This document shows, piece after piece, positions 24,850-36,727 of a DNA stretch of 64,000 bases (its first letter is position 1; each line of letters begins with the position of its first letter). Position numbers and translations under genes: made by a program. The stretch is from the NCBI RefSeq assembly GCF_000143535.2, contig NC_037313.1:2404883-2468882 (forward strand), in the 5' to 3' direction. The DNA is from Botrytis cinerea B05.10 (taxonomy: Eukaryota; Ascomycota; Leotiomycetes; Helotiales; Sclerotiniaceae). The notes below the pieces were generated by a model, which saw only the letters and a program-made list of their open reading frames with translations, was not told where the DNA came from and did no database searches.

Positions 24850-27800
24850 AGAATAAATAGAATAAATATATTGTAAGGTTTAAATAAATGAATATATATA
24901 ATTAGTTATAATAGATTCAGGGATTATAGGAAATTTTATTATATTAAAAGTAGTAAAGTATTTGGAAATATTATTTTAAATGAAATAATATTTTTATTGA
25001 TTATAGTTAATTGATAAATAATTAATAGAATTTGATGGAAAGATTTTGTAGGAAACAATTCTAATATGAATGGATATAATTTAATATATAGAGATTATAT
25101 AGTTTGATATTATATTATTGGGTTAATAATAGATTATTTTAGGAATGTTATAATTGAAGGTATATAATTCGAAAATAGATTGGGTATAAGGAATTGTGAT
25201 ATTTGATTAGTGTAAAAGTGGTTATAGAGATATGTTAAAAGTGTTTGTGAAATATAATATATATCAAAAAGAGTTGAATGTAAATAATATTAGTAATGTA
25301 GGATATTTAATTCAAAATTTTTTATTAAAAGTGAAGGTTAATATATTTTTTTTATAAATATAAAAATCAATGATATAGTATGAAATTGTAATCAAGGTAA
25401 AAGAAAAGTTTATGATATTAGAATAGTATAAGAAATATAAATATATTTTTAAAGAATTAAAGATTTATAAAGCTTTATTGAAATACAAGTTATAGAATTA
25501 TGAAATAATATTAAAGGAAGGTAAGATATTTATATATATTTTAATTTATTTAATATCAATTGATGAATTAAAAAGGTTTAAAAAATATATTAATAATAAT
25601 TTAGTTAAAAAATAAATTAGGAAATTTATATTTTAAATAGTTAATTCAATTATATAAATATTCAAAAAGGATAGATTTGATAGATTAATTATAAATTATA
25701 AAAAGTTTAATGTATTTATTAAAAAGAATCGATATTCATTTTTATTAGTTATAAAATTAAAAGATTGATTAAATGGAATTATAATATTTATTAAAATAGA
25801 TTTATATAATGGTTATTATTTGATTAGAATAAAGGAAAACGAAAAATGGAAAACTATTTTCAAAATAAAATATAGATTATATAAATATCAAGTTATATTA
25901 TTCAAGTTAATTAATATATTAATTACTTTTATAAGGTTTATAAATAATATATTATTATAATATTTGAATACTTATTGTATATACTATTTGAATAATATTC
26001 TAATATATTCAAACAACAAGATTCAATATATTAAAAACATTAATAATATTTTCGAAAGTTTATTCAAAATAGATTTGCTATACAAACTAAACAAATGTAA
26101 ATTCTATATTACAAAAACAGAATTCTTGAGATTTATTATATCAAACTAAAGGCTTAAAATAAGCAAAGATAAGATTAAAACAATACTCAAATAGAAATAG
26201 CCGATTATAATTAAAGAAGTATAATCCTTTTTAGGATTTATTAACTTTTATAAAAGATTTATTAAAAATTATTCAAAGATTATTATATCTTTAATTATAT
26301 TAATCAAAAAAGATTAAGGAAATTTTGAATGAACTACTAAAATATAGGAATTATTCGATATATTTAAACAAGTAGTAATAAAAGAATCAATATTATTGAT
26401 TTTTGATTTAGAGAAAGAAATCATAATGAAAATAGATTTCTTAGATTTCATTATAAAAGTAATTCTAAATCAATTGGGCCAGAATAGAAAATACTAATCA
26501 ATTGTATTCTATTTTCAAAAACTATTACTAATTGAATTAAATTACAAAATATATAATAAAGAATTATTAACAATAATTAATATATTTAAAGAATAATGAA
26601 TATATTTGAAAGGATTGAAATATATAATATAAATATATACAAATTATAAGAACTTGATTTATTTTATTACAATAAAGTAGTTAAATAAATAATAGATTAA
26701 ATAATCGAAGATTATAATCAATTACAATTTCAAAATTTCATATATTAAAGGATTAGAAAATATTAAAGTTGATACTTTTAATTGAAAATCAAAATATCAA
26801 GAAAACAAAATATATAAATTATATATTATATTCAAAAAAGATAATGAATTATTAATCTATAATATATTATAACTTATAATAATACATTTATTGAAAAACA
26901 ATCATTTCAAAAAACAAATCCAATTATATTACAATAAGGATATTATTACTATATATATATACAAAATAATAAAATTAGGATTCACTATAGAAAATAATAC
27001 CATATATTTTTATAAAAAAGTATACATTCCGAATCAAATAATTAAGGAATTTGTAACAAAACAATATAGATTGCTAATATATAAACATCAAGGAATTGCA
27101 AGGATATTTACAAAAATATAAGAAATCAATTACTTTTTATAAATGAAAACGATAATTGAAAAAATTATTGAAAATTGTAATACTTATATATAAAACAAAT
27201 TATTATAATATACTCTATATAATTAATTTCAAATTTTAAATATATCTTTTCAATTATGAAAATTTATTATATAAGATTTTGTAATTAAATTATTATTTTC
27301 AAAGAATCCTATTATAGGAATAGAATATAATATAATATTCAATATAATAAATAGATTAACGAAATTTATATATATAATATTATTTAAAGAAATATAAAAT
27401 ATTGAACAATTAATATATATATTTCTAAGGATTATAATAAGTATATATAAAATACTAAATAAAATAATCTCAAATCGAAACAAACTTTTTATTTTGAAAT
27501 TCTAGATTACCTTATTAGTATTTATAAATATCAAAAAAAAACTATTAATATTTTTTCATTTACAAATAAATAGTTAAACAAAAAGGATCAATCAAATAAT
27601 AAAAGTATATCTTAAATATTATATAAATTATCAATAAGACAATTGAATAGAACTATTATTTATAATACAATTCGTATATAATATATTGGAAATGGAAATT
27701 ACAAAAATTATATCAATACAAGCTAATTTTGGATTTAATTTATAAGTATATAAAATCTCGATATTATAAAAAGTTAATATCAAATCAATAATAATATAAA

Positions 27801-28222
27801 TCGAATAATTGAAAAATCTTTAAAAATAATTGGCTTTTAATTTAAGATTCATATCTTTTAGAATAATAATGTATTATAATATGAAATATAATATGGAATC
27901 TATATTTAAAGAAGGGGATAAAGTTTATTTATTATAACGAAATATTGAAATCAAAAAATCAAACAATAAATTCGATTATAGAAAATTAAAACCATTCAAG
28001 ATTGATAAAATAATAGAAACGATTAATTATCGATTGAAATTATTAAATATAATGAATATCCATTTAATATTTTATATATCTTTATTCGAACTAATATTAT
28101 TAGGAATATTAAATACATCATTTATAAAAATTGAATTAATCAATTCAAATGTTATATACAATATCGAAATAATATTAGATTATAAATATATTAGAAATAA
28201 AATCAAATATTTGATCAAATAA
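24850..28222 (+). pseudogene. gypsy-1 pol remnant (RT, RNase H, integrase, chromodomain)
   Basis: Recognisable pieces in order: RT palm at 25964-26149, where the YxDDILIYS motif reads YLNNILIYS so both catalytic Asp are Asn; RNase H about 26400-26600 (LNYKIYNKELLTIIN); integrase zinc-binding region about 26891-27121 (YRLLIYKHQGIARIF); and a C-terminal chromodomain-like segment at 28034-28222 (FYISLFELILLG ... ILDYKYIRNKIKYLIK). Numerous stops between. All changes are of the G-to-A / C-to-T kind expected of RIP. Confidence 0.8.
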
Positions 28223-28959
28223 TTAAATTATTTATATTTAGAAAATATATGGGAATTCAAGGAAGATTTCAATTATTCTGAGAAATTATAGATATTCTAT
28301 TTGAAATATTCATATTTACTAATAAAATTTTAAGATTTGCTTCAAACAATTCAAACAAAAAAGGATTAAAGAAATCGAAAAAAGAAAAATCAATAAGAAT
28401 AGATGTAATATTAATATTTGCTATTCCTTTTTCAATATACTCCTTTTCAATCTTTTTCTTTTCTAATTTCTTTTTCTTTTTCACTTCTACTAGCTTATTG
28501 AAAATTTATAAATTATAACAAAGTATTTTAGATTTATATTTCAATAAAAAACGTTTCTATTTTTATAATTATAGGATTTTAATTATTACTTTTTGAGAAA
28601 TATTAATTGTATATTTCTTCTCCTCATTTAATTTAACCTTTTGATAATTCAGATTATCCCAATCATTCTCTATAAAACTACAAATATCACATTTTCATCT
28701 TTGATAAATACATTTGATATATTATAAAGAATCTAAAAAAGAAACAATATATTTATATCTTTAATATTTATATAAAAAATAAAAAGATATTTCGAAATTA
28801 TAGGATTCAATAAAACGAGCTAAATATAATCTTTCCTTTTATTTATAAAAATTGTTAATCATATTGAATAAAAAAAGATTATAAAATGATAATATTTCAA
28901 ATAGAGTAATATGTTTTATATAAATACTTGGGATAAGTGTTAGATTAAGAAGAGAATAG

Positions 28960-29440
28960 TATTACAATGGATTGATAATAGATTAATAAAAGTTACAAAA
29001 TAATAAATCAATCTTGGAATTAAAAGGAATATAACTTTGCAAATTTCTTGCGAAGTTATATTTAGGATTAGAAATGTTTTATAAGATTAATTTCAGAGAT
29101 AAAAATAATAAGTTAAGATATTGGAATTCACATGATTTGGATATGTAATAGAATATCAGAGAGTGCTAGTACTTTTGAAATGCAATGCGATCTATTACAA
29201 TCTATTATATTGAAAGTATTCGAAGATTAGTATATTGAGGATGAAGATCTATATAAGGAAATGAGTTTCATTATAATATAGAGTTTTGTATTCAAAATAA
29301 CAATTATTAGTTTCATTACTATAATTATAAGAATTGCAATCAATTATAATCTTATCGAATTCCTATTTGAAATCTAATCTAAACTATTTCGAGAGATCTC
29401 TAGACACTTCTATGTGACCCTAAAGGCAGCTCCTGTAACA
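28960..29440 (+). repeat. 3' LTR of gypsy-1
   Basis: Begins TATTACAATGG and ends GGCAGCTCCTGTAACA. Its last 100 bp keep a higher GC content than the matching part of the 5' LTR, so it is the less mutated copy at its outer end. Confidence 0.9.
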
Positions 29441-29577
29441 AAATCATATGTTATACTGTTTATATAGTCCATTAGTTATTCACCCGAGCATGCTTCCATT
29501 TTATATATATATATTATATATATATAATCATCTTTCATATGCTTTCGACCTACGACAATAATAATAAAATTATTATA
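29441..29577. other. short mixed-composition stretch between gypsy-1 and the copia reverse transcriptase
   Basis: Starts with the AAATC target duplication. It then has about 60 bp of normal composition (CACCCGAGCATGCTTCC) and a TA-dinucleotide run of about 30 bp. No coding sense seen. Confidence 0.4.
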
Positions 29578-30072
29578 AATAAACCAAATTATATATTAAT
29601 CAAATCGAAATCCTATAAAAAAGTTATAAACTTATCAAAGAAAAATTACTAATTAAAAGTTATAAATTACAAAATAAATATTCTAAAATTAAATAAAATA
29701 TAAAATATTATCAATAATTTAAATAATAATAAAACTCTAAAAACTCAATAAATATATAAAATTAAAGATTCAAATAAATTTATAAAATTTAAAACTAGAT
29801 TTGTTATTAAAAGCTTTAAATAATAATATAAATTAGATTATATTAATATATATATTTTTATAATTAAATTAATAATTTAAAAGCTTTTATTTGTATTAGT
29901 TTTTTAAAATAATTAACTAATTTATAAAATCAATATAATATTAGCTTTTATATAAAATGATATTGATATACTTCTTTTATTAAATCTATTAAAAGGATTT
30001 AATAAATTAAAAAATAAAGTTTTAAAATTAAATAAAGTTTTATATAATTTAAAACAATCTATTAGAACTTAA
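29578..30072 (+). pseudogene. copia reverse transcriptase remnant (continuation of the copia element)
   Basis: Degenerate translation shows the N-terminal half of a copia RT: INNLNNNKTLKT, then IYKIKDSNKFIKFKTRFVIK (the WxFKIKR...FKARLVARGF region) and, near 30010-30070, KVLKLNKVLYNLKQSIRT (the KL.KSLYGLKQSPR motif). The orientation and position fit as the continuation of the element interrupted at 23007. The element ends here, cut off by the mini-element at 30079, and the C-terminal half of the RT and RNase H are absent. Confidence 0.7.
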
Positions 30073-30078
30073 TATTAT

Positions 30079-30207
30079 TGTTACAAGTATATATATATAG
30101 TAGTAAGCTATCAGGACTTCGATCCCTGATACTGTGCCTTTTGGACAGATTGCGTATGTGGCGTAGTGGTAAAGCTTACAACTCCTATTGTATCTGCTTA
30201 CGTAACA
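30079..30207 (+). mobile_element. 129-bp mini-element with LTR-like ends, copy 1
   Basis: Begins TGTTACAAGTATATATATAT and ends TTACGTAACA. About 85% of its length matches the 131-bp copy at 52173-52303. It contains a TATA run, a T-arm-like ACTTCGATCCC, a TTTT tract and a tRNA A-box-like GTGGCGTAGTGGTAAAGC. No target duplication is evident for this copy (ATTAT on the left, AATTT on the right). Its composition is normal although it sits at the edge of RIP-mutated DNA. Confidence 0.65.
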
Positions 30208-30657
30208 AATTTCACAACGATTGAAAATTGATTTTAAATACTATCGTTTTCATATCTTATGTGAGGTCTGAATCTGAGCAGGAAGAATTATAATCAGGTC
30301 ACATTGTAGATGCGATTGAGACCAATAGTAATATACATGATGCAGTACCCGGGGAATGATGTATCTATCATGAATAGGATACTCGCTTGCCTGAAGTGTT
30401 AAGAAAGTGTTCGCTTATTTCCCTAGTTTAAACTTTTGAATGAATCATTTATTGACTACCAATCAACTTGTAAGAATCGAAAGTGTTGCAATTCGAGTAA
30501 ATATACACCCATTAGCACATGCTACCAAATACAAAGTAAAACTATTCTGAATTATAAGATCACGAAAGCAAGGTATGAGACTACTCCCGGTTTTGAATAC
30601 TCAGCAGTGCGTATCTTTATTTTAAATCCTAGCAAGACGTATTTCTTATGTGTAAAT
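30208..30657. other. intergenic, no gene seen
   Basis: Return to normal base composition right of the mini-element. The frame at 30436-30666 has no recognisable features. Confidence 0.45.
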
Positions 30658-31302
30658 TTATATTAATTCAACAAGTTCCAAGAACCTTGCTTGCAGTTCA
30701 TCTTCTACATTGTCAGATTTCCAAATTTGGAGACGTTCTGACGAAAATTCTCCGGATTCCAAATGCTGACAAGATTCCTCGAGATTAATTTGATATCCCA
30801 CGGTTTGAAAAAGTGGTCTCATCCTGAGCCCTTGACACACTTGAACCAGCTGCGCTGCTGCTTTGCCTCCACCATGACCTCCATAACTCACGACAAACAC
30901 GGGCTTGCCAGCCCACTCATGATAGAGATAGTCCATGGCGTTCTTGATCACTGCCGGATAGCCCCAATTGTACTGAGGAATGACGAAGATGAAAGCACTA
31001 TGTTTGAGAACCTCAATAGACCATTCACGAGTATGTGCTTTGGTGTAATGTGGAGTTGGGTTTGCTGCTGGAAGTTTGGAGGGCACTCCTGGTTCATCGA
31101 GAAATGGTAGCATATGCGAAAGCATATCAATGGATGACAGATGAAGATCATTTCTGTCGAGCTTGGAGAGGTGACAGCTGAGTTCGACGATAACGTGCTG
31201 CGCGATCAAATGACCAATACGAGACGGGCGTGTGCTGCAGGTGATCACCGCGATGGACTTGGATGCTCTGTGGTATTCATCGTGCAAATTATTCGTAGAC
31301 AT
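30658..31302 (-). CDS. NADPH-dependent FMN reductase (flavodoxin-fold), 214 aa, single exon
   Basis: An uninterrupted frame with ATG at 31302-31300. Family hallmarks: an N-terminal beta strand and phosphate loop AVITCSTRPSRIG (residues 18-30), then FVIPQYNWGYPAVIKNAMDY at about 106-125 and KPVFVVSYGGHGGGKAAAQL at about 133-152. Such enzymes reduce FMN or quinone-like substrates with NADPH in the cytosol. The length is typical (about 190-220). It stands alone in an island between dead retroelements, with no operon-like partner. The substrate is unknown. Confidence 0.88.
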   Translation of the reverse strand: MSTNNLHDEYHRASKSIAVITCSTRPSRIGHLIAQHVIVELSCHLSKLDRNDLHLSSIDMLSHMLPFLDEPGVPSKLPAANPTPHYTKAHTREWSIEVLKHSAFIFVIPQYNWGYPAVIKNAMDYLYHEWAGKPVFVVSYGGHGGGKAAAQLVQVCQGLRMRPLFQTVGYQINLEESCQHLESGEFSSERLQIWKSDNVEDELQARFLELVELI

Positions 31303-32152
31303 TTAAATGAGATCTTTGCTGGCAGGTGTGTGTAGATGAAAAAGATCCAGGCGCGTGAAGTTGAAGGTGAGGCGCAGGACTCCTGCAACGTCCGTGTTAT
31401 CCGCCGTCAATGGGGGAAATTTTTAGTAGCTGACACGAACTCTTGGCTGACAAAAACTGTCAAAGTTCTATTTTTTTTTTGATTCTATGTTTATGAAGCA
31501 ATGAGAATAATCGATATCTGAGTCTTATATACAGTCGTGATTGCTTCCGCAATACCCGCAACATACGCGCTCTACGTAACTATACTTTTTACGAAGGCAC
31601 GATCCCTAATTTTAGTTTCAAAGGATTTTTATCAGATAAATATATCGCACAGTGAATGGTGTCCAATTCTGCATATTGTAACTGCTTCAAAAATGACATC
31701 ATAAAGTTGAAGTTAAACATCATTATCCTTCAATTCCTAATTGAGCTTTATTTCTGCATTAGAGAGAAGTTTAGATCACAACTTTGCTTATATTTTGGCT
31801 TAGGGGAGTTTGTCCTTTCAGAATTCCTACTAATTATATATTGATTCAGGTTGATCTAAAGCTTTTGTACAGGTTTGAGAATATGTGTCGCCGTATCAAA
31901 AGTCTTTGCACAATGAATAGAGCTAGTTAGCTGAAAGTCTCACACTTAGTTCAGTAAAATGGCCGAGCAAGTAACAAATTGGTTGATTTATTTCTGAAAG
32001 ATACAGTGTCCCCACGAATTTCAAGTCAGTAATAAGATCCTCTTTATAGATAACAAGATATCTCTAGAAATGTCTGAGTATCCCTTGAGGAAGCCGAAGA
32101 GTACAATCCGCCACCCTCGCCAGAAACAATGTACCATGGGCTCTAGCGAAAA
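31303..32152. other. intergenic, no gene seen
   Basis: Promoter side of the FMN reductase, then about 0.7 kb without supported coding sequence. Confidence 0.45.
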
Positions 32153-32479
32153 TTGAAGACCTTGGCACTTGACTTTCCAGCGTTGCTAATGGCCTTCATC
32201 CCCTTGCGCATAACACTCATCCACATGTTCGTCAGCTGGATGTTTCCTTTTCACTTCGTTAATATCGTAGAATTGGCTCAGGAGTTCGGCACGCTGGTCG
32301 GTTTATTACCAGCAGCATGTTGGATTCTGGGCGTGTGGAAAGTCTTCAACGAGACAAGTAATTCAGGCCTGTTTGTGGCATATGATGCAATACAGCTTTT
32401 AATTTTTCTTATCGGGCCATTCCTTTTGCTTAAGGGTGTATTTTTAGTGCAGAAAAACCGAGCGATTGGTTTAGCTTAA
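32153..32479 (+). pseudogene. membrane-protein-like fragment of 108 residues, unidentified
   Basis: The frame opens after a TAG at 32144-32146 with no ATG at its left end (TTG at 32153; first ATG about 12 codons in). The translation is strongly hydrophobic and protein-like, with possible membrane segments LDFPALLMAFIPLRITLI, TLVGLLPAACWILGVW and IQLLIFLIGPFLLLKG. The first segment resembles the C-terminal helix of bicarbonate/borate-type transporters, but the rest does not clearly follow, so I do not assign a family. It may be the 3' end of a truncated gene. Confidence 0.35.
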
Positions 32480-33100
32480 TCTAATATCCATGTTAAAACG
32501 TACGAGCGACAGAAAATTAGAGCAGCTGCAGCAAAAGCGACTTTTCGGGATCTGAAATTATGTTTAAATCACATTTGGGTTGGTGAATTTATACCTTTTT
32601 TTGCGGGTCATTATGCCCCTGTTGAAAATGGGTTTAATTAATGATGACTACTAAAAAGAATCCTTAGAATAATAGTTAGATTTATCCGAATTGAAATATA
32701 CAAAGTAGTTCTTTTTAGTAGAAAAATACGAAGGTATCTAGGAATAGTTCATTTGACGTGATCATATGTATATACACCACCCCGCTTATATCGAAGTGTG
32801 AGTAAGAATAATTAATAAAATTAGCAAAAGTTAAAATGTACATTAATCAGTGTTTGACTTTTTTGAATTCTCTTAATGTGCACGGAAAGCATGTAACTTA
32901 CAGATTACATAACAAGAGCATTTAATATTTATAATTCTTTCTTTTGTAGATTAAAAAATCTATTGATTTTACTCTCTCCTATTTTGACTCTATATTACAT
33001 ACTAGCCGTCGGGGAAAAAGAATTTTTCAGACTGTGGATTCATAGAAGTTTTTTTTTTTTTAAGATATATAAACTTTTATTTTTATTTCTTTAATCTTTA

Positions 33101-33180
33101 TGGGGGCCAGCCCCCAAGCCCCCGATCCTCGCTACGCTCGACATTTAATTAATAATAATAATAATAATGATAATAATAGT
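33101..33180. repeat. GC-rich hairpin block with (AAT)n tail
   Basis: GGGGGCCAGCCCCC forms a near-perfect hairpin, followed by AAGCCCCCGATCCTCGCTACG and then an ATT/AAT microsatellite (33147-33180). It stands out sharply from its AT-rich surroundings. It resembles the tail end of a SINE/LINE-like or other small element, but no second copy is visible here. Confidence 0.4.
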
Positions 33181-33844
33181 TTATTAGTCTCTTACTTCTA
33201 GTATATATAAATATATTAGAAATATGATTAAACTTTAAAACCTTAAAATCTTATAATTCTCTTTTCTTTTTTAATTCTCTTTTTATTCTCTATCTAATTC
33301 TCTTTCTAGTTCTCTTTTTTATTTTTAGAATCTGATTCAAATTCTAATATTGAAAAACATCAAGGCAATTATACCTAAAACATTTATATTTTCTACTTAT
33401 TAATATATTTTTAGATATATTTTCTTCAATTCAATCTATTCAATTTATTGATTCAATTATTATTATAGGGCTTATTTTAAAATTAATTAAATTATTAAAA
33501 AGCTTTTAATTGTTTTAATTTAATTTTTTTTCATTGAAATTTCTTTTCTTTTAAAATTATATATTAAATTGAAATAGTTTTGTATAGTTTTTTCTTTTAT
33601 TCAACTGAAAAAACTGAGTTCCATATAGTTTTTCCTTTTGTTTGATTGGAAAAATTAAATTTTAATTAATAAAAGTTTTATGTATTATTTATACTCAATT
33701 AGAAGGGGTTTTATGAATCTGCAAATATGAAAATGGTCTACTATATAGATATATAAGTATATAATTACTTGGTTTGCTTCTACGAATCCATGATTACATA
33801 ATACATGAATACATTTCCACTCCGTTTGCTTCTACGAATCCATC

Positions 33845-33985
33845 AGGTAGATTTGTACAAAATAAGAATGAATATTAGAAAACGATTATCTAATTGAGTA
33901 TATATAGTAGATCAACTATTCCAGAAATATTCGAAACACTTCACGCTTTTGTAGGTTAGCGATAAAGTGAATCACCCCTGACACA
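33845..33985 (+). repeat. LTR-like unit, third copy of the 18.6/18.9-kb repeat
   Basis: TAGATTTGTACAAAATAAG through CACCCCTGACACAC aligns with 18890-19030. It is less AT-drifted than the other two copies and ends in CACCCCTGACA, suggesting a solo LTR. The left border is unclear. Confidence 0.5.
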
Positions 33986-34326
33986 CATTAGAGTGACAGG
34001 GTTAATTTCTTAAAGAAAAAATGTTCGAGCTTATATACTATAGTATAAAATGTCCTTCGTATAAGAGATAGGCGATTTTGTTATTGTCTTAAGAAATTTG
34101 AGTATAATGAGATATCGAGAAACCTCTAATAACGGCTTTAAAATATCGCATTCTTTACTATCTAGTTCCTCCTCGTAAAGAAAACTATACTTATAATAGC
34201 TATCTCATGAAAATTCTCTTTAGATTGATACACAATAAGACAACCCATCATCTCCAACCCTTATTCAAGAATGATTCTTGCTGATAATAAATCCATTTAT
34301 CCTCTACATAATCGTTCACTAACGAA

Positions 34327-36197
34327 TCATGAACGTTCCCCCCGAATGAAAACTCGTACACCAATTCCCTCAAATGACGTTGTAAAACAGTCAAGTTGAT
34401 TCATATCGCTCTTCGTCATACTGCTGTCGAGAGACATATCAAGACATCTAAACAATTTTGACGCCACGATACGCAGCTCAGCGTAGACTAAACTGGAGGT
34501 AATGGTCAGCCAACGGGATTTATTTGGGTGACAACGCAAAATTTTCAACATACTTGATTCCTATACATTGTCTTGCACCCTTCCCAAATGTGACCAAAAA
34601 CTTCTCAAGCTGCTTCGAATCAGGACCCAACCACCTTTCTGGCTTGAAAACTTGGCTATCAGGACCCCAGATAGATTCGCTGTGATGCATCGTTGTAGCG
34701 GACATTCCAACAATTGACTGTATGATGTTAACGTGAGAAGTGAAGTTGTTCAGATTTAACTTACCCCAGGTGTTATAACCTTTCCATCAACTACAAACGG
34801 TAAAGCACCTTGCTGTGGATAAGGAACGATTTGCGGAAGGCGTTCTTGAAGAGGCAATCCACAGCGAAGAGTCTCCTTGATACAGGCAGTCTAATCTTCG
34901 TGGGCTAATTTCAACCATACTGGAAGTATTGCTGACCTGGTATTCAAATCTTTCAAGCTCTAATAAAGGCCAATTCGCTTTCTTATCTGGAAGTCCAGCA
35001 TCCAGCTCAGCTCTCAATTTCCGCAAGATATCGGGATTCGCAAGAACACTGTTGATTAGATATCCTAAGGTTGTTGCAGTTGTGTCTGAACCAGCGGTTA
35101 TGATATCAATGGATTCGGAATGTGTCTGCTTTTTAAATAGACTTGAAAGTGAGTCAAAAAGAGCTACACGTTCGAATTTCTTGCCATTGGCGTGCGCCTC
35201 ATCGAATGATGCCTTGGCCTCTCTCAAGGTCTGTGTCATCAGATTAGTATTGGCAGAGTATCAGATCATTTTCGTAGCTTACCATCTCTAGCTCCTGAAT
35301 TTTGAAATTTTTTGATCTAAAGCGGCCATTAATGCTGCAGGCATCCAGTTGCTAAATAGTCGCAAGATTGGAAAGTAGCGGAAGTTTAGTAAGCCTTCTA
35401 AAGTCAAATCGAAAGCAAGGAGAATGTCAGGCCGAAATGTGCGATCCTTGGAATTCTCCAGAAGGCCAAAAGACTGTCCAAATGAGTGCTCGGCAATGAA
35501 GTCCATAGTCAAGCATCTGTATATCAAGGCGTTCAATTAGCAAAAGACAAGACCTCGAAGAATTCAAAGCCACCGGATGGCACTGTAAAGGTGAATAGCT
35601 CCATCCTCTTCGAATCCACGCATCTTGTTGATCATCAAGTTGGCTTTGGCGTATATAAGGGATTGAACTGCGACAATACCTTGCCTTGAGAAAAAAGGAT
35701 TTATCATCTTCCGGCGTTCACGGTGAACAGCTGGCATGCACTCAGAAAAAACGGTGTTCGGTGCATTGAAGGAGGCATAGAAGCCAGGCTCCTTCAGAAA
35801 ACGGTACCTTTGGGAGTAGATCTCGTCGTAGACAGAGACATCGTCGATGTGCAGCTCGTTCGGCCCGATACGAACAATATGAGTGTCTATATACAATAAT
35901 TGTCAGATAAAATGTTGGCTGAGTGCATCGGAATATGTGAATGTTACCATATTTTTGGTGTAAGACCTTCAAATTTTCTTCGACATGCCAGCCTTTTTCC
36001 TCGTAATAGAGCCACCATACTGAAATAGTAGCCAGCCAAGGACCAGGAAATGAGGCCAATAGATGAAAGGTCAAACAGTAAACGATACAAAAAGTCTAGA
36101 ACACTACATGCACGGACGACAGGGTAACGGCAAGGTGCAGTAGTTGGGAAGCAAATTCCAATTCATTGGTTGAGAAAATTTGGGTCAAGATGGCCAT
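34327..36197 (-). pseudogene. cytochrome P450 monooxygenase, 7 exons, broken by one nonsense codon and one frameshift
   Basis: Leftward exons 36197-35948, 35886-35574, 35516-35283, 35230-34937, 34890-34765, 34717-34554 and 34492-34327 reconstruct a fungal class II P450 of about 515 residues. Landmarks: N-terminal anchor, proline-rich FPGPWL, KYGDTHIVRIGPNELH, the I-helix AGSDTT, the ExxR of CIKETLRC, FKPERW, and the heme-binding FGKGARQCIG with its axial Cys. All six introns (46-61 bp) have GT..AG ends. Two defects: an in-frame TAG at 36098-36096 within the membrane anchor, and exon 3 one base short (234 nt where the phase needs 235), probably in the A6 run at 35308-35313. A sequencing error could explain one defect, hardly both. 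The substrate is unknown. Divergent partner of the FAD monooxygenase. Confidence 0.8.
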
Positions 36198-36727
36198 TTT
36201 GCCTGTCGATAGCGATTTTGGTTCTGAGGAGGTAGCGAATAGTGAGATAGTATAGTGGGATAGTATAGCTAGGGAACACATACACATATAGAGCTAATTT
36301 ACACGGGTAATGTTCTGTACTGCACCCGATTATATCAAATCTGTTTCATTAGTCTAATAGGTACAGTAAGTAATCCAGCAAAAAACTTCATGATATTTTC
36401 CAAAAGCGGACATTGACAAAATGCAAGACAGCGCAAAAAAGATCCAAAAGGTGTTGTAGGAAAGAGCGAACCCCACCTTCGAATAATATAGTCAAAAAGG
36501 CTCGGACTTTTTAAATCGGGATTTTTTGCTAATAAGTCCATCGGATGCTCTGCGCGGCAAATAATTTTATTGTAATTGTTACAGTAAGGAATAGTGCGAT
36601 GACGCTGCTTTCTCCCTTGCGCCCGCGTTCTAGTATCAATCAATCCTATTTATGTGTCAATCAATCTTCAATATAAATCAGTTCAATTCAGTCCATTCGT
36701 TTTTCCTGTTTTCGATCTTCAATCAAT
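36198..36727. promoter_or_regulatory. bidirectional promoter region between the P450 and FAD-monooxygenase pseudogenes
   Basis: 530 bp between two divergent oxygenase genes, an arrangement typical of secondary-metabolism clusters. Pyrimidine-rich sequence precedes each start (for example CAATCAATCTTCAATATAAATC before 36728). No specific regulator site recognised. Confidence 0.45.

Larger units (their letters stand above)
23008..29440 (+). mobile_element. complete but dead Ty3/gypsy retrotransposon (gypsy-1), 6433 bp, target duplication AAATC
   Basis: Two 481-bp LTRs (23008-23488 and 28960-29440) frame a plus-strand gag-pol. The five bases before the element (23003-23007) and after it (29441-29445) are both AAATC, the 5-bp duplication expected of retroviral-type integration. 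Domain order by degenerate translation: gag about 23500-24780, reverse transcriptase about 25660-26180, RNase H about 26400-26700, zinc-binding/integrase about 26890-27800, chromodomain-like end to 28222. A purine-rich tract (AAGAAGAGAA) precedes the 3' LTR. It is inserted between the integrase and reverse transcriptase of a copia element. Many stops and D-to-N changes show inactivation. Confidence 0.9.
32480..34326. other. AT-rich gene-free stretch with small repeat relics
   Basis: Contains a T-run at 33050-33061, a GC-rich hairpin block (33101-33144) followed by an AAT microsatellite, two copies of TTTGCTTCTACGAATCCAT (about 33771 and 33828; an inverted variant lies near 42739) and an LTR-like unit at 33845-33985. 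No gene seen. Confidence 0.5.
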
